Shown: positions 31,001 through 43,883, counted from the first letter of the stretch. The stretch: 64,000 bases of DNA from Bradyrhizobium sp. (GCF_016213215.1 NZ_JACRAW010000088.1:1-64000), one strand, 5' to 3'. Notes: a model not told the origin generated them from the letters alone. A program made the numbers and translations.

Positions 31001-31804
31001 CTACTCCGCCGGCTTGGCGGCGGACGGCGTGGTGCTGGAAGCTGATGCAGCCGCCTTCTTTTCCACCATGCGCACGGCGATGATCGAACCCTCATAGAGC
31101 ACAAGCAAAGGTATCGCGAGCGAGGCCTGGCTCAGGACGTCGGGCGGCGTCAGGACCGCTGCGATGATGAAGGCGACGACAATGAAATAGCGGCGCTTCT
31201 CGCGCAGCATTGTCGAGGTGACGATCCCGATGCGGCCGAGCAGCGTCAGGATAACCGGAAGCTGGAAGGCGACGCCGAAGGCGAAGATGAGGGACATCGT
31301 CAGCGAGAGGTACTCGCCGACCTTGGGCAGGAGCGCGATCTGCGCGGTCTCGTCGCTGGCCACCTGTTGCATGCCGAGCGAGAAGCGGACCAACATCGGC
31401 AGCACCACGAAATAGACCAGCAGCGATCCCAGGACGAAGAAGAACGGCGTGGCGACCAGGTAAGGCAGAAAGGCCTGCTTTTCATGCCGGTACAGGCCGG
31501 GCGCGACGAACTTGTAGATCTGGGTCGCGACCAGCGGGAAGGAGATGAAGGCTGCGCCAAACAGGGCGAGCTTGAGCTGCGTAATGAAGTATTCCAGCAG
31601 CGCCGTGTAGATGAACTTGGAGTTCTCCGGCCCCGCAACCCACACGAACGGCCAGACCAGCACGTTGTAGATCTGCTTGGCGAAGAAGAAGCAGAAGATG
31701 AAGGCCACGCCGAAACCGATGAGCGCCTTGATCAGCCGCGAACGCAGCTCGATCAGGTGATCCATCAATGGCGCCTTGCTAGCCTCAATGTCGGCATCAG
31801 TCAT
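31001..31804 (-). CDS. tatC: Sec-independent protein translocase TatC
   Basis: [38 protein letters not shown]. Confidence 0.97.
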   Translation of the reverse strand: MTDADIEASKAPLMDHLIELRSRLIKALIGFGVAFIFCFFFAKQIYNVLVWPFVWVAGPENSKFIYTALLEYFITQLKLALFGAAFISFPLVATQIYKFVAPGLYRHEKQAFLPYLVATPFFFVLGSLLVYFVVLPMLVRFSLGMQQVASDETAQIALLPKVGEYLSLTMSLIFAFGVAFQLPVILTLLGRIGIVTSTMLREKRRYFIVVAFIIAAVLTPPDVLSQASLAIPLLVLYEGSIIAVRMVEKKAAASASSTTPSAAKPAE

Positions 31805-32307
31805 GACGCTTTGGCGTCCTTAAGGGTCTCGGGGTGCGGCCCAACGTCCTGCGCCACGGCCGCTGGTTCAATCTCCCGGGTGACCGCCAGCGGCTCACTC
31901 GCCGCCGAATGGACTTCGGCTTCGACAAACGTTGCTGGTGTGGGGGATTCGGGCGTGGGCGGCGTCGCCGGTGGCTCTATCGCTGGCCTTGCCGCGGCTT
32001 CCGACGGCTTATCGATATCGTCGATGCGGAGTGCGCTGTCGACATCCTTCTGCAGCGAGGTCAGTACGTTGTTGCTGCCAAATTCGCTGGCGGCTTCCTT
32101 GACCTCATCAAAGCTTTTCTTGAGGTCGGCCATCTCGGCCTCGCGCATCGCCTCCTGGAACTGGCCCTGGAATTCGCTGGCCATCTTGCGGGCCTTGCCC
32201 ATCCATTGACCAACCATGCGAAGCACGCCCGGAAGCTCCTTCGGGCCGATGGCAATCAGCGCGACGACAGCGATGACGACCAGTTCACTCCACCCGATGT
32301 CGAACAT
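31801..32307 (-). CDS. tatB: Sec-independent protein translocase TatB
   Basis: [40 protein letters not shown]. Confidence 0.96.
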   Translation of the reverse strand: MFDIGWSELVVIAVVALIAIGPKELPGVLRMVGQWMGKARKMASEFQGQFQEAMREAEMADLKKSFDEVKEAASEFGSNNVLTSLQKDVDSALRIDDIDKPSEAAARPAIEPPATPPTPESPTPATFVEAEVHSAASEPLAVTREIEPAAVAQDVGPHPETLKDAKAS

Positions 32308-32394
32308 GACGTCTTCCGTTAACGCAGGGCGATCCGGCCCAATCCATGACCGTCAGGATCGGGACCGCCCCGCGTCTGCCTCCGGCCTGCGAGC

Positions 32395-32628
32395 TCAGGC
32401 CTTGCTGCCGACGTCCGAGCGTGTCGCGGTGGACGACGCGGAACTGTGATCGATGGTCTTGACGGGCTCTGACTTCTCCGCAGTCTTTTCGTCGTCCTGC
32501 ATGCCCTTCTTGAAGGCCTTGATGCCGTTGGCGACGTCGCCCATCAGATCGGAAATCTTGCCGCGGCCGAACAGCAGCAGGACGACTGCGATCACCACGA
32601 TCCAGTGCCAAATGCTAAGCGAACCCAT
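32395..32628 (-). CDS. tatA: Sec-independent protein translocase TatA
   Basis: [43 protein letters not shown]. Confidence 0.96.
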   Translation of the reverse strand: MGSLSIWHWIVVIAVVLLLFGRGKISDLMGDVANGIKAFKKGMQDDEKTAEKSEPVKTIDHSSASSTATRSDVGSKA

Positions 32629-32804
32629 CCTGCAACCTCCAAACGCGTAATTGTGTACACGGCCGGTGATCCGGCCTGATCTACCCCGAAACCTAGGCTT
32701 GGCAGGTGTCAAAAACAAGGACTTAAGCGGCGCCAATTCGCTGTCGGCGCTGCGTAATATCGCCAGGATTAACCAGGGCCGGACGCCCGGCTGGGGCCGG
32801 GGCG

Positions 32805-33548
32805 TCAGCTCTCGTTGCCGCCCTCGGGTTCGACCCGCGGCGCCAAAGCGAGTTCCAGATCGCCCGGATCGAGCGGCTCCTCGTCCTCCCGCAGGGTCGG
32901 ATCGTCCGAAGGCGTCGGCACGGTGAACCCGGTCGGCAGGCGGGTGTCCAACAGCCCCGTGCCTTTCAGCTCTTCAAGGCCCGGCAGGTCGTTCAGCGAC
33001 TCCAGGCTGAACTGAGACAGGAATGCCTCGGTGGTGCCGAAGGTCAACGGGCGCCCGGGCGTCTTGCGCCGGCCGCGCGGCTTGATCCAGCCGGTCTCGA
33101 GCAGCACGTCGAGCGTGCCCTTCGACGTGACGACGCCACGGATCTCCTCGATCTCCGCTCTGGTCACCGGCTGGTGATAGGCGATGATCGAGAGTACCTC
33201 GATGGCGGCGCGTGACAGGCGACGTGTTTCCGTGCTTTCCCGGGTCATCAGCCAGGCAAGATCGCCGGCCGTGCGGAAGGCCCACTTGTTGGCGATGCGC
33301 ACCAGATTGACCCCGCGCGGCGCATATTCCGCCTGCAACTGGGCGAGCGCCGCCTTGACGTCCACGCCATCAGGCATGCGCTTGGCGAGCGTCGCCGTAT
33401 CGAGCGGCTCGCTCGAGGCAAACAGCAGCGCTTCGAGAAGCCTTAGTTCCTCGGGGCGAGCCTGGGGACTGTCTTCCGCCTGCACCTGCTCGACCTCTTC
33501 GATTTCGACCTGTGCGATTTCGATGCGCTTCTCCGCCAGGCTTGCCAT
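32805..33548 (-). CDS. scpB: Segregation and condensation protein B
   Basis: [46 protein letters not shown]. Confidence 0.95.
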   Translation of the reverse strand: MASLAEKRIEIAQVEIEEVEQVQAEDSPQARPEELRLLEALLFASSEPLDTATLAKRMPDGVDVKAALAQLQAEYAPRGVNLVRIANKWAFRTAGDLAWLMTRESTETRRLSRAAIEVLSIIAYHQPVTRAEIEEIRGVVTSKGTLDVLLETGWIKPRGRRKTPGRPLTFGTTEAFLSQFSLESLNDLPGLEELKGTGLLDTRLPTGFTVPTPSDDPTLREDEEPLDPGDLELALAPRVEPEGGNES

Positions 33549-33569
33549 GGCAGCTTCTCCTTCTGGTAC

Positions 33570-34400
33570 TTACTGGACGTCCGGCGCGGAGACCGCGTCG
33601 GGCGCCGGCTGCGGCAACCGCTTGCGGAAATAGATCGGCGCAAACGCCTCTTTCTGGTTCAGCTCCATCTCGCCTTCCCGCACCAGCTCCAGCGCGGCCG
33701 CGAAGCTCGAGGCGAATACGGTTGCCCGTTGCGTGGGATCGACGACGTAGCGAAGCAGGTAATCGTCAAGGCAGCTCCACTGTTCGGTGTCCACCATGCC
33801 GACGATGCGCTCCAGCGATGCGCGCGCCTCTACAAGCGACCACACCGTGCGCCGGGCAAGATGGACGCTGGCCAGCACATTTTGCTGGCGCTGGACAGCA
33901 TAGGCCGTCAGCAGGTCGTACAGGGTGGCCGTGTACTTGGGATGCCTGATCTCGGCGATGACCTCGGGATTGCCGCGTGGAAAGATGTCACGCCGGAACT
34001 GCGGCCTGTTCATGAGCCGGTTGGCGGCCTCGCGAATGGCTTCCAGCCGGCGCAGCCGGTTGGCGAGCGCGGTCGCCATCTCCTCCGCGCTGGGCCCTTC
34101 CGCCGTCGGCGGTTCGGGCAGGAGCAGCCGCGACTTGAGGAAAGCGAGCCAGGCGGCCATGACGAGATAGTCCGCGGCCAGCTCCAGCCGGATCTTGCGC
34201 GCCGCCTCGATAAACTGGAGGTACTGGTCCGCGAGCGCCAGGATCGAGATCTTGGCGAGATCGACCTTCTGCTGCCGCGCGAGCGCAAGCAACAGGTCGA
34301 GCGGGCCCTCATAGCCCTCAACATCGACAACCAGCGCCGGCTCGCCCTCGGCAAGCTCGGCCGGCCGCCCGGTCTCAAAGGATAGGATTTCCGCGCTCAT
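33570..34400 (-). CDS. scpA: Segregation and condensation protein A
   Basis: YEGPLDLLLALARQQKVDLAKISILALADQYLQFIE. Confidence 0.95.
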   Translation of the reverse strand: MSAEILSFETGRPAELAEGEPALVVDVEGYEGPLDLLLALARQQKVDLAKISILALADQYLQFIEAARKIRLELAADYLVMAAWLAFLKSRLLLPEPPTAEGPSAEEMATALANRLRRLEAIREAANRLMNRPQFRRDIFPRGNPEVIAEIRHPKYTATLYDLLTAYAVQRQQNVLASVHLARRTVWSLVEARASLERIVGMVDTEQWSCLDDYLLRYVVDPTQRATVFASSFAAALELVREGEMELNQKEAFAPIYFRKRLPQPAPDAVSAPDVQ

Positions 34401-35425
34401 ACGCTCGCCGTGTTTGCCCGTTCGATCAATGCGTCCAATTCGACCCGGGCCGCCGTCCGGTCGAAGTCCTGCGGGGCCTTCCGCAACGAAAGCGCCCTGC
34501 GGGCGCGTTCCAGCGCCCTACCCGACAATTCGGGCGTCTGGCTGGCCACCTCGCGCATTTCCTCGATGTTGCCGTTGCAGTGCAGAACCATGTCGCAGCC
34601 AGCTGCGGTGATGGCCCGTGTGCGCTCGGCGATCGATCCAGCCAGAGCGTTCATGGAAACGTCATCACTCATCAACAAACCCTGGAACCCGATTACGCCG
34701 CGAATCACCTGCTCCACCATTGTCGCAGAAGTCGTGGCCGGATGTACGGGGTCAAAAGCGCTAAACACAACATGTGCGGTCATGGCCATCGGCAGGTCCG
34801 CCAATGGCTTGAACGCAGCGAAATCGGTCCGTTCCAGCTCATCTCGGGGGGCATCGACCACGGGAAGCCGGAAATGGGTATCTGCCGTCGCCCGGCCATG
34901 GCCGGGAATGTGCTTGAGCACGGGCAGGACGCCTCCACGCTCCAGGCCTTCGGCTACCACTCGCGCGATCGCCGCAACTTTCGCCGGCTCGTTGCCATAG
35001 GCGCGGTTGCCGATGACAGCGTCCGCTCCAGCCACCGGGACATCGGCGAGCGGGAGACAATCGACCGTGATGCCAAGCTCGGCGAGATCGGCCGCGATCA
35101 GGCGGGCGCTCAAGCTGGCTGCCTTCAGCCCCAGCGCCGGATCGATGTCGTAGAGCGACCCGAATACGGCGCCCGGCGGGTAGATCGGCCAGTGCGGTGG
35201 GCCAAGCCGTTGCACCCGGCCGCCTTCCTGATCAATCAGGACCGGCGTATCTGGTTCGCCAACAGCCTCACGCAATTCCCCAACCAGCAAAGCCACTTGA
35301 GCCGAGTTCTCGACGTTCCGTTTGAACAGGATGAAGCCCCATGGCCGCTCGGCGCGAATGAATTCGCGCTCGGCGTCGGTCAGCTTCGTTCCGGATACGC
35401 CGGTAATAAAAGCCCGTGTGCTCAT
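34397..35425 (-). CDS. nagZ: Beta-N-acetylhexosaminidase (glycoside hydrolase family 3)
   Basis: PVLIDQEGGRVQRLGPPHWPIYPPG, KHIPGHGRATADTHFRLPVVD. Confidence 0.96.
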   Translation of the reverse strand: MSTRAFITGVSGTKLTDAEREFIRAERPWGFILFKRNVENSAQVALLVGELREAVGEPDTPVLIDQEGGRVQRLGPPHWPIYPPGAVFGSLYDIDPALGLKAASLSARLIAADLAELGITVDCLPLADVPVAGADAVIGNRAYGNEPAKVAAIARVVAEGLERGGVLPVLKHIPGHGRATADTHFRLPVVDAPRDELERTDFAAFKPLADLPMAMTAHVVFSAFDPVHPATTSATMVEQVIRGVIGFQGLLMSDDVSMNALAGSIAERTRAITAAGCDMVLHCNGNIEEMREVASQTPELSGRALERARRALSLRKAPQDFDRTAARVELDALIERANTASV

Positions 35426-35477
35426 CTGGGCCGATTAGCCTCACCCCGTCAGGGGGTCAAGGAAACGGCTGCGAATT

Positions 35478-36959
35478 CTATGGGATGAAACACTGACCGC
35501 CGGCCGCCTTCAGCTCAGTGCAGAACTGCGCAGCCTCTTGCCGCGTCCGGTATGGACCCACCATCGCGCGATACACAACCCTGTCGTTCAAATCGACCCG
35601 CCGGATCACTGGCGAACGAGATCCAAGCACGGACTGGAACTTGCCTTGCAGCACACGATAGGAATCCCTCGCCCCTGCCTCCGTCGGTTGCGAGGAAATC
35701 GATACCATGTACCCACCGGTACCTTCGCTGGCCGGGTTGGCACTCGTCGCAACTTGCGTCGGGTTGGCCGTCGCCACCCTGGTCGGGGCAGGCTCGGGCG
35801 GGGAAGCCTGCGGCGCCAGTGACATAGGAGCATTCGCGCTCGCATTGGCCTGACTCGGCGGATTGCGCGCTGGCGCGGCAGTCGTCGTCTTGGGGGTAGC
35901 GGCGGGCCTTGTCCCGGCCGAAGTTGGCGCGGGGGCTGCAGCGGCATCCATCTGATCGCCTTTGACCGAAAGCGTCCTGATCCGGCGGGGCTCGTTGTTC
36001 GATAGCGTCCCGTTGCTTGGAACCGGCCCCGCGCTCGGCGGGGGCATATTGCTGGGTGCCACGCTCGCCACTGGCGGAGGATTGGCATTCTGGTTCAGCG
36101 GCGGAAAGACTACCCTGGGTCCACCGGACCGCGCGTTGATATCGACCGGCGCCTCTTCACGCGGCACGATCTTCTCCGTGCCATCGGCTGACGCTACCCG
36201 GTCCAGCAGCTTGCCCGATCCGTCAGACGGCGCCGGCATGATCTTGGTCGGGCTGTTGTCGGCCTTGATGATCGGCGGCTCACCGCTGCGGGGCGATCCG
36301 ATGTAGGTACGGTAGGCAAATGCGGCACCGGTGCCGACGACGGCAAGCGCCAGAACCGCAGCAACGGCCAGCATGCCGCCGCGACGCTTCGGAGCTTCTT
36401 CTTCGTCGACGTCTTCCGGATAATCGCTCTGATAGGCGTAAGGATCATCCTCATACGCAGGCTCGCTCTGGTATTGCTGCTCGCCCGTTTCAAGCTGGCC
36501 ATACAGCGCGTCGTCATAGCGCGACGGATCGTGCTGTTGCTCGGTGTCCTCGCCTTCCGGGTAGGACGCATGTTGCTGGTAGTCCTGCTCCGGCGTTGCG
36601 GGCTGAGCGTGGCGATGCAGCGGGTGCACAGGGTGCCCGGCGGAGAACTCGACTTGCTGCGGCGGTGCGCTCGGCTGCGGCTGCGCCTGCACGTTGGCGC
36701 GCCGCATCCACGCTGGCGGGCTGGGCAGCTGCGCCTCCGGTTCTTCGTAGCTTTCAACAGGCGGCTGGTACGGTTCGGGCGCACTGTGCGGCGGCACCTT
36801 CACACTGGCCCGACTCGGGGTGCCAAACGGATCCGTCTGTCCGATCAGCCGCGCGAGCTCCGCCAAAGGGTCGCTTTCCGCCCTTGCCGACCCATGCTGA
36901 TCATCGCCATGACTATAGTCATCGGCGGGAAAGGGTCTGTCTTGATATCGATCGGCCAT
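35478..36959 (-). CDS. SPOR domain-containing protein with single TM helix
   Basis: C-terminal GGYMVSISSQPTEAGARDSYRVLQGKFQSVLGSRSPVIRRVDLNDRVVYRAMVGPYRTRQEAAQFCTELKAAGGQCFIP. Confidence 0.92.
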   Translation of the reverse strand: MADRYQDRPFPADDYSHGDDQHGSARAESDPLAELARLIGQTDPFGTPSRASVKVPPHSAPEPYQPPVESYEEPEAQLPSPPAWMRRANVQAQPQPSAPPQQVEFSAGHPVHPLHRHAQPATPEQDYQQHASYPEGEDTEQQHDPSRYDDALYGQLETGEQQYQSEPAYEDDPYAYQSDYPEDVDEEEAPKRRGGMLAVAAVLALAVVGTGAAFAYRTYIGSPRSGEPPIIKADNSPTKIMPAPSDGSGKLLDRVASADGTEKIVPREEAPVDINARSGGPRVVFPPLNQNANPPPVASVAPSNMPPPSAGPVPSNGTLSNNEPRRIRTLSVKGDQMDAAAAPAPTSAGTRPAATPKTTTAAPARNPPSQANASANAPMSLAPQASPPEPAPTRVATANPTQVATSANPASEGTGGYMVSISSQPTEAGARDSYRVLQGKFQSVLGSRSPVIRRVDLNDRVVYRAMVGPYRTRQEAAQFCTELKAAGGQCFIP

Positions 36960-37107
36960 CGTGATGATGCGTCCCTTCGGGAAAGCCACTAAGTCCTTCG
37001 ACCCACACAGCTTTCATCCCATAAAGGCTTTCAAACAAGTCGCATTCGAAAGCGAGCCGGCTGGTCCCGGATTCTCCCCCCAATCCCCAAAAGCCGTTTG
37101 CCCCGAA

Positions 37108-38898
37108 CTACCGCATCTCGTCTGGAGCATGGACCCCAAGTATGGCCAATCCTGATGCCAGAACCGAGACGACGCCCTGAACCATAGCCAGTCGCGCCTT
37201 TGTAAGCTCTCCATCATTATTCATAATGAAGCGTAAATTAGGCAAATCATTTCCCTTGTTCCAAAGGGAATGAAATTCGCTGGCAACATCATACAGGTAA
37301 AATGCGATCCGGTGCGGCTCATGAGCCGCCGCCGCCCCCTCGACAATCCGGGGGTACAGGGCGAGCCGCTTCAAGAGATCGAGTTCCGCCGAATCGGTGA
37401 GTCGCTCGATCGGCGCTTGCAGAAGAAAGGCGGCGCGAGCCTCCCCTTGCTCCGGAAGATCCGAAATCACGGCCCTCGCGTTGCGGAACACCGAGTGGCT
37501 GCGGGCGTGTCCATATTGGACGTAGAAAACGGGATTGTCCTTTGACTGCTTGATCACCTCGGAAAGGTCAAATTCCAGCACCGCATCGTTCTTGCGGTAA
37601 AGCATCATGAAGCGGACGGCATCGCGGCCGACCTCATCGACGACCTCGCGCAAGGTAACGAAGTCGCCTGCGCGCTTCGACATCTTCACCGGCTCGCCAT
37701 TGCGCAACAGCTTGACCAGCTGGACGATCTTGACGTCGAGCGCCGCCTTGCCGGCGGTGACGGCCTTGATCGCCGCCTGCATGCGCTTGATGTAGCCGCC
37801 ATGATCGGCGCCCCATACATCAATCATCTCATGAAAGGCGCGGTCGAACTTGTTCTTGTGATAGGCGATGTCCGACGCGAAATAGGTGTAGGAACCATCA
37901 GACTTGATTAGCGGCCTGTCGACGTCGTCGCCGTAAGCGGTGGCCCGGAACAACAGCTGCTCGCGGTCTTCCCAATCCTCGACCGGTGCGCCCTTCGGCG
38001 GTGGCAGGCGGCCTTCATAGACATCGCCCTTGGCGCGCAGGAAGTCGATGGTGTCGGCGACCCTGTTGTTTCCGCCTGCGATCAGCGACCGCTCGGAAAA
38101 GAACACGTCGTGATGGATGTTGAGCGCAGCGAGATCGCCCTTGATCTCGTCCATCATCATAGAAATCGCCTTGTTGCGTGCGATCGGCAGCCACTCAGCC
38201 TCCGCCATCGACCGCAGCCGATCGCCGTAATCTCTCGCGAGCGCCTGCCCTACCGGCTTCAAATAGTCGCCGGGATAGAGCCCTTCGGGAATCGCGCCAA
38301 TATGCTCTCCCAAGGCCTCGCGATACCTGAGGAAAGCCGAGCGCGCGAGCACGTCGACCTGCGCGCCGGCATCGTTGATGTAGTACTCGCGGGTGACGTC
38401 GTGTCCGGCGAACTGCAGCAGGTTACACAGGGCATCACCGAACACGGCGCCGCGGCAATGGCCGACATGCATCGGGCCGGTCGGATTGGCGGAGACGTAT
38501 TCGACATTCACCTTGCCGCCAGTGCTCGCGATGCGACCGTATCCGGCTCCCTCGCGCAGGATGGTGCGCAGAGCCTCCACCCAGGCAAAGGGCTTCAGGG
38601 TGATGTTGATGAACCCGGGTCCTGCGACGTCGACAGAAGCGATCAGATCGTCCGCTCGCAGGCGGGAGGCGATCTGCTCGGCGAGATCGCGCGGTTTCGC
38701 CTTCGCCTCCTTGGCCAGCACCATCGCCGCGTTCGTCGCCATGTCGCCATGGGTCGGATCTCGCGGCGGCTCGACCACGACGCGCGAAAAATCGACGCCC
38801 TGAGGCCAATTGGCCTCGGTCGCGAGCGCACCGCATGCGGCGCGCACACGCGCCAGCACGTCGGCAAAGAGATGCAGCGATGGGGATGTTTCGGCCAT
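37108..38898 (-). CDS. argS: Arginyl-tRNA synthetase
   Basis: [40 protein letters not shown]. Confidence 0.98.
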   Translation of the reverse strand: MAETSPSLHLFADVLARVRAACGALATEANWPQGVDFSRVVVEPPRDPTHGDMATNAAMVLAKEAKAKPRDLAEQIASRLRADDLIASVDVAGPGFINITLKPFAWVEALRTILREGAGYGRIASTGGKVNVEYVSANPTGPMHVGHCRGAVFGDALCNLLQFAGHDVTREYYINDAGAQVDVLARSAFLRYREALGEHIGAIPEGLYPGDYLKPVGQALARDYGDRLRSMAEAEWLPIARNKAISMMMDEIKGDLAALNIHHDVFFSERSLIAGGNNRVADTIDFLRAKGDVYEGRLPPPKGAPVEDWEDREQLLFRATAYGDDVDRPLIKSDGSYTYFASDIAYHKNKFDRAFHEMIDVWGADHGGYIKRMQAAIKAVTAGKAALDVKIVQLVKLLRNGEPVKMSKRAGDFVTLREVVDEVGRDAVRFMMLYRKNDAVLEFDLSEVIKQSKDNPVFYVQYGHARSHSVFRNARAVISDLPEQGEARAAFLLQAPIERLTDSAELDLLKRLALYPRIVEGAAAAHEPHRIAFYLYDVASEFHSLWNKGNDLPNLRFIMNNDGELTKARLAMVQGVVSVLASGLAILGVHAPDEMR

Positions 38899-38908
38899 GG
38901 GCCGCCGC

Positions 38909-40117
38909 CTAACGCAAATCCGGGGTCGAGTCAAAAAGCCGCTGGTGTTCGGTCATCGCGAAGCGATCAGTCATTCCGGCAATGAAATTGCCGATCCGCC
39001 GCGCGCGCTCCGCCGCGCTGTCCCGCTCCGCGCCGTCCAGCCATTCCGGCGGGAGATCGCCCGGCATCGTCTGGTAGCGGGAGAACAGGTCGAACAGGAC
39101 CCGTTCCGCGTCTCCCATCACCCGCATCACCCGCGGATGGCGGTACATGTGCTGGTACAGGAAGGTCTTGATCGATGCCTCCTCCTCGGCGACGCCGGAG
39201 GGAAACGCGATGAGCGCGTGGTTCTGGTTGCGCACGTCCTCGGCGGATTGCGGCTGAAGCGCCGCGATGTTCTTCTGCGCCTGGGTGAACACAGCGTTGA
39301 TCAGATAGGAGATCAATTCGCGGACCAGTTCGGCGCCCCTTCGGGCGTCCTCAAGTCCGGGATAATGCCGGTCGATTTCGGCGATCATCTCGGCCGCAAG
39401 CGGCATCACCTTCAGATCGTCGATACGGAACAGGCCGGCACGCAATCCGTCGTCGATATCATGCGCGTCATAGGCGATGTCGTCGGCAATGGCCGCGACC
39501 TGCGCTTCGAGGGAAGCGAAGCTCCACAGCTCGAGATCGTACTTGCTGGTGTAGTCGGCGATACCGACGGGGACACCGCGATCGCTGTAGCCCCCAATAG
39601 GCTGGCCGCTCCGGTCGATGAGCGGCCCGTTATGCTTCACAATGCCCTCCAGCGACTCCCATGTCAGATTGAGGCCGTCAAACTCCGGATAGCGGTGCTC
39701 CAGCGCGGTGATGACGCGCAGGGTCTGCGCATTGTGGTCGAAGCCGCCATGCGCATCGAGGCAGGCGTCCAGCGCCCGCTCGCCGGCATGACCGAACGGC
39801 GGATGGCCGAGATCGTGGGCCAGCGCGAGCGTTTCGGTGAGGTCTTCGTCGAGGCCGAGTTGGCGGGCAAGGGCACGGGCGATCTGCGCGACTTCCAGCG
39901 AATGCGTCAGCCGGGTTCGGTAATGGTCGCCCTCGTGGAAGACGAAAACCTGGGTTTTGTGCTTCAGCCTGCGGAAGGCGGTGGAGTGGATGACCCGGTC
40001 ACAGTCGCGGCGGAACGGGCTTCGGGTCCTGCTCGGCGGCTCCGGGAACAGCCGTCCGCGGCTGCGATCGGGGTCGCAGGCATAGGGCGCGCGAGGGGCA
40101 GCCATTCCGACCGACAC
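38909..40117 (-). CDS. dgt: Deoxyguanosinetriphosphate triphosphohydrolase-like protein
   Basis: [57 protein letters not shown] motif. Confidence 0.95.
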   Translation of the reverse strand: MSVGMAAPRAPYACDPDRSRGRLFPEPPSRTRSPFRRDCDRVIHSTAFRRLKHKTQVFVFHEGDHYRTRLTHSLEVAQIARALARQLGLDEDLTETLALAHDLGHPPFGHAGERALDACLDAHGGFDHNAQTLRVITALEHRYPEFDGLNLTWESLEGIVKHNGPLIDRSGQPIGGYSDRGVPVGIADYTSKYDLELWSFASLEAQVAAIADDIAYDAHDIDDGLRAGLFRIDDLKVMPLAAEMIAEIDRHYPGLEDARRGAELVRELISYLINAVFTQAQKNIAALQPQSAEDVRNQNHALIAFPSGVAEEEASIKTFLYQHMYRHPRVMRVMGDAERVLFDLFSRYQTMPGDLPPEWLDGAERDSAAERARRIGNFIAGMTDRFAMTEHQRLFDSTPDLR

Positions 40118-40225
40118 GGTATAATTGGACCCTATCCATTTGATTCCGTGGATATGCGCACTTAACTATGTCGGCGGCGGGATACCAAATGAATTGGCTA
40201 TGACGCCGGGACCGGAGAGAGGAAC

Positions 40226-40558
40226 ATGAGCACTGCCGCCGTGACCATCAGCGAGCGGGCCGCACGCCGGATTGGGGAAATCCTCAAGGGCGAAGGCAGC
40301 GGGGCCATGCTGCGCATCTCCGTCGAAGGCGGCGGCTGCTCGGGATTTCAGTACAAGTTCGACATCGAGCATGCCCGGACGGAAGACGACATGCTGATAA
40401 CGCGCGACGATGCCGTGGTCCTGGTCGACTCCGCCTCGGCGCCGTTCCTGGCCGGATCGGAGCTCGATTTCGTCGATGACCTGATCGGCGCCTCGTTTCG
40501 GGTGAATAATCCCAACGCCACCGCGTCTTGCGGCTGTGGCACCAGCTTCTCGATCTGA
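40226..40558 (+). CDS. erpA: Iron-sulfur cluster insertion protein (A-type carrier)
   Basis: SVEGGGCSGFQYKFDIE, NPNATASCGCGTSFSI. Confidence 0.94.
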   Translation: MSTAAVTISERAARRIGEILKGEGSGAMLRISVEGGGCSGFQYKFDIEHARTEDDMLITRDDAVVLVDSASAPFLAGSELDFVDDLIGASFRVNNPNATASCGCGTSFSI

Positions 40559-40568
40559 CGACCGGCTG

Positions 40569-42872
40569 TCAGGCGTCGACGACCTGCTTGTCTTTGGTGG
40601 CTCCCTCGCCAGCAGCGAGCGTCTGCGCAGGCTGGTGGGTGACGGCGCGAAGGATCGCCGTGACCAGTGCGGGCTTGCGCAACGGCTTGGCGAGGAAATC
40701 CGACATGCCCGCCTCGCGGCATACCTTGACGTCGTCGGGAAACGCGTTGGCCGTTAGCGCAATGATGGGCAGTGCGGCGAAACGCCCGCCCAGGGCACGA
40801 ATTGCTTTCGTGGCGGCGATGCCGTCCATCTCCGGCATCCGCACGTCCATCAGCATGAAGTCGTAATCGCCTTCGCCGGCGGCCTCCACCGCCTGTCGTC
40901 CGTCGGTCACGACCGTACTCTCCATCGCGAATTCCGCCAGCATCTTGCCGACCACCATCCGGTTCACCGTATCGTCTTCCGCGATCAGGATCCGCAGGGG
41001 ACGTCCGAGTTCGGCGATGCGCGCCTTGAGGTCGTCGGCGTCAGCGCGATCGGTTTGTGGGGCCGAAACCGCGACCTCGCTCCACGGCAGCACCAGAGTG
41101 AAGCTGAATGTCGAGCCTTCGCCCGGGCTTGAGCTGACCGCGATCGTGCCGCCCATCTGCTCGATGATGCGGTGGGAGATGGCAAGGCCAAGGCCAGTGC
41201 CGCCGAACCGCCGGCTGATCGAGGCATCCGCCTGCGTGTAACTGGAGAACAAGCCGTCGACGCGGTCGGGCTGGATCCCGATCCCGGTGTCGGACACTGT
41301 CCATTCCACGGTCGCGAACAGATCCCGCCGGGCACGGCAGGCCACCGTAATTGTCACCCCGCCCTGATCAGTGAACTTCACGGCATTGGACGCAAGATTC
41401 AAAAGCACCTGGCGTATTCTTGCGGCGTCGCCCCGCAGCGTCGGCGGCAGTTTCGGATCGATTTCGAGATTGACGGCCAGATCCTTGTTTCTGGCAGTGG
41501 TTCGGATCACCGCCCCCACAGCCTCGACAAGCGACTTGGGCGAGAATTCGATCACTTCGAATTCCATCCGGCCGGCCTCCAGCTTCGAAAGGTCCAGGAC
41601 GTCGTTGAGAATGCGCTGCAGATTGTCGCCGGACTCGCGAATCGTGATCACGGCGTCGCGCTGCTCGGGATCAAGCTTGGTCTCCAACAGCATGTTGACG
41701 AGGCCCAGCACCCCGTTCATGGGGGTACGGATTTCGTGACTCATGACTGCGAGGAAATCCGACTTGGCGCGGTTTTCGGCCTCGGCCTTTTCCGCGCGCC
41801 AGCGTTCGGTCACGTCGCGGCCGAAGCCGCGATAACCGATGAACTGGCCGTCGCGGTCCTGGGCGGGTCTAGCGGTCAGCGACCACAGCCGGTCCTGTCC
41901 GCCAACAGCTACATGAAGATTTACTTCGTGCAACGGCTCGCGACGGTCCATCAGCGTGATGATGTTCGAAGCCGACGCGACATCGTTGGGGCACAGCATC
42001 TCGATCACCTCGGCAAACCGCATACCTCGCAGGAGCTGAAGCGACATTTGCGCTACTTCGGCGAAGCGCTCCGGAACCTGGACCAGGCGGCCGTCGGCAT
42101 CGGTCTGCCACAGCCAGTCGCTGGCATTCTCCTGGAATTCCTTCAGCAGGAGCGAGATGATTTCGGTTTGCCGCTCGAGCTGCAGCGTCGCCTTCAGATT
42201 GTCGAGAAAGAGATTGCCCTGAGAGACGATGTTGCGCGCCATGAAAAACGCGAACAGCAGCAGGAACACCGCGGTGATGAGATATGACCCGCTGCCGCCC
42301 AGGAACAAGGCGCCCGCGGTCGCAACAGTCATGGTCCACAGATAGACCAGGCCCGCCCTCGGATAGGGTGACAACGCGAATGCCCCGCCCGAAATCATTC
42401 CGACCATCAGGCAGCCGAGAATGAGCTGGCTGGTCGGCGGAATCCGGCTGAACAACGCCAGAGGCAACGTTCCCCAGATGGCCGCCACCAGGAAAGCCTG
42501 CCACACCACCTGCCGCGTGGCGTGCGAGGATGCCTCCTCCGGCCGCCTGCCGCGTCGACGCAGGAACGAGCGCAAGGCCAGCGAAGCCGTCATGGCCAGC
42601 GATATCGCCCAGACGGACAGGAAGGCGTCCCAGCCCACGCCCCAGAACAGGATCAGGACGATACCCACATTGAGCAGATTGACGGCCATCGTAACGGGGA
42701 TGAGCCGCGCCACCGCGTCGATCCGCCTGGCGCGGATGCGCCGTATTTCCCGCGTGCTGAGGTCCTCCGCTGGCGCCTTGACACCACTGCCGCCGAACCG
42801 GTGCACGAGCGTGCCGGGCCAAGTCGCGCGGGGCGTTCGCTCCAGTGTTGCGAAACTTCCAGGCCGTTGCAT
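40569..42872 (-). CDS. Hybrid sensor histidine kinase/response regulator with PAS domain
   Basis: [27 protein letters not shown]-box, [22 protein letters not shown], receiver [20 protein letters not shown]...[14 protein letters not shown]. Confidence 0.95.
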   Translation of the reverse strand: MQRPGSFATLERTPRATWPGTLVHRFGGSGVKAPAEDLSTREIRRIRARRIDAVARLIPVTMAVNLLNVGIVLILFWGVGWDAFLSVWAISLAMTASLALRSFLRRRGRRPEEASSHATRQVVWQAFLVAAIWGTLPLALFSRIPPTSQLILGCLMVGMISGGAFALSPYPRAGLVYLWTMTVATAGALFLGGSGSYLITAVFLLLFAFFMARNIVSQGNLFLDNLKATLQLERQTEIISLLLKEFQENASDWLWQTDADGRLVQVPERFAEVAQMSLQLLRGMRFAEVIEMLCPNDVASASNIITLMDRREPLHEVNLHVAVGGQDRLWSLTARPAQDRDGQFIGYRGFGRDVTERWRAEKAEAENRAKSDFLAVMSHEIRTPMNGVLGLVNMLLETKLDPEQRDAVITIRESGDNLQRILNDVLDLSKLEAGRMEFEVIEFSPKSLVEAVGAVIRTTARNKDLAVNLEIDPKLPPTLRGDAARIRQVLLNLASNAVKFTDQGGVTITVACRARRDLFATVEWTVSDTGIGIQPDRVDGLFSSYTQADASISRRFGGTGLGLAISHRIIEQMGGTIAVSSSPGEGSTFSFTLVLPWSEVAVSAPQTDRADADDLKARIAELGRPLRILIAEDDTVNRMVVGKMLAEFAMESTVVTDGRQAVEAAGEGDYDFMLMDVRMPEMDGIAATKAIRALGGRFAALPIIALTANAFPDDVKVCREAGMSDFLAKPLRKPALVTAILRAVTHQPAQTLAAGEGATKDKQVVDA

Positions 42873-43076
42873 GCGCCAGCACCTTCTCCGAGCTGCTCTA
42901 GATGGCCCGGCACCCGCTTAGGTGGCGTTAATTTCGGCGGGGAAATGCCGAAAAACTTCAACCCATTTCTCCTTTGGATGGCGTAACTGCCTCAGGTACC
43001 TGTGTCCTTGACGGCACTGTTTGCAGTTTGTTCTAACCCCAGGTAGCGCGATGACGCGCTTCACCCCGAGGCACCG

Positions 43077-43868
43077 ATGCGCATTGCGACTTGGAACGTC
43101 AATTCGATCCGCCAACGCCTGGAGCACCTGTTGACGTGGCTGAAGGAGTGCTCGCCTGACATCGTCTGCCTCCAGGAAACCAAATGCGTCGATGAGGCCT
43201 TCCCGCGCCTGGAGCTCGAATCGCTCGGCTACAACGTGGTCACCCACGGCCAGAAGACGTTCAACGGCGTCGCCCTGCTTTCCAAGCACCGATTCGACGA
43301 GACCAGGTCGGGGCTCGCCGGCGACCAGGAGGACGTCCATGCCCGCTTCCTTGAGGGCGTGGTAACCTTGAAGCGCGGCGTGCTGCGGATCGCTTGCCTT
43401 TACCTGCCCAACGGCAATCCGGTCGGCAGCGACAAATATCCCTACAAACTCAAATGGATGTCTCGCCTTTTTGACTACTCGAAGGAGCGCCTTAAGGCGG
43501 AGGAGCCGCTGATCCTGGCGGGGGACTTCAACGTCATTCCGGCCGCGCAGGACGTCCACAATCCGGCGGCCTGGGCCGACGACGCCCTGTTCCGGGCCGA
43601 GACCCGCGAAAGCTTCCAGTCCCTCCTCGGCCTCGGCTTGACCGACGCCTTGCGGGCAGTGACCGACGAGCCGAACCTCTACACCTTCTGGGACTATCAG
43701 GCGGGCGCCTGGCAGAAGAACCACGGCCTGCGCATCGATCACCTGCTGCTGTCGCCGCAGGCCAGCGACCGCCTCGTCAATGTCGGCATCGACAGCTATT
43801 TGCGGGCTTGGGAGAAGCCGTCCGACCACGTTCCGGTCTGGGCGGATCTTGATCTCGAGGCGACCTGA
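43077..43868 (+). CDS. xthA: Exodeoxyribonuclease III
   Basis: MRIATWNVNSIRQRLEHLLTWL, CLQETKCVDEAFP, LAGDFNVIP, GLRIDHLLLSP. Confidence 0.97.
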   Translation: MRIATWNVNSIRQRLEHLLTWLKECSPDIVCLQETKCVDEAFPRLELESLGYNVVTHGQKTFNGVALLSKHRFDETRSGLAGDQEDVHARFLEGVVTLKRGVLRIACLYLPNGNPVGSDKYPYKLKWMSRLFDYSKERLKAEEPLILAGDFNVIPAAQDVHNPAAWADDALFRAETRESFQSLLGLGLTDALRAVTDEPNLYTFWDYQAGAWQKNHGLRIDHLLLSPQASDRLVNVGIDSYLRAWEKPSDHVPVWADLDLEAT

Positions 43869-43883
43869 CAACCGCCCCGCCGC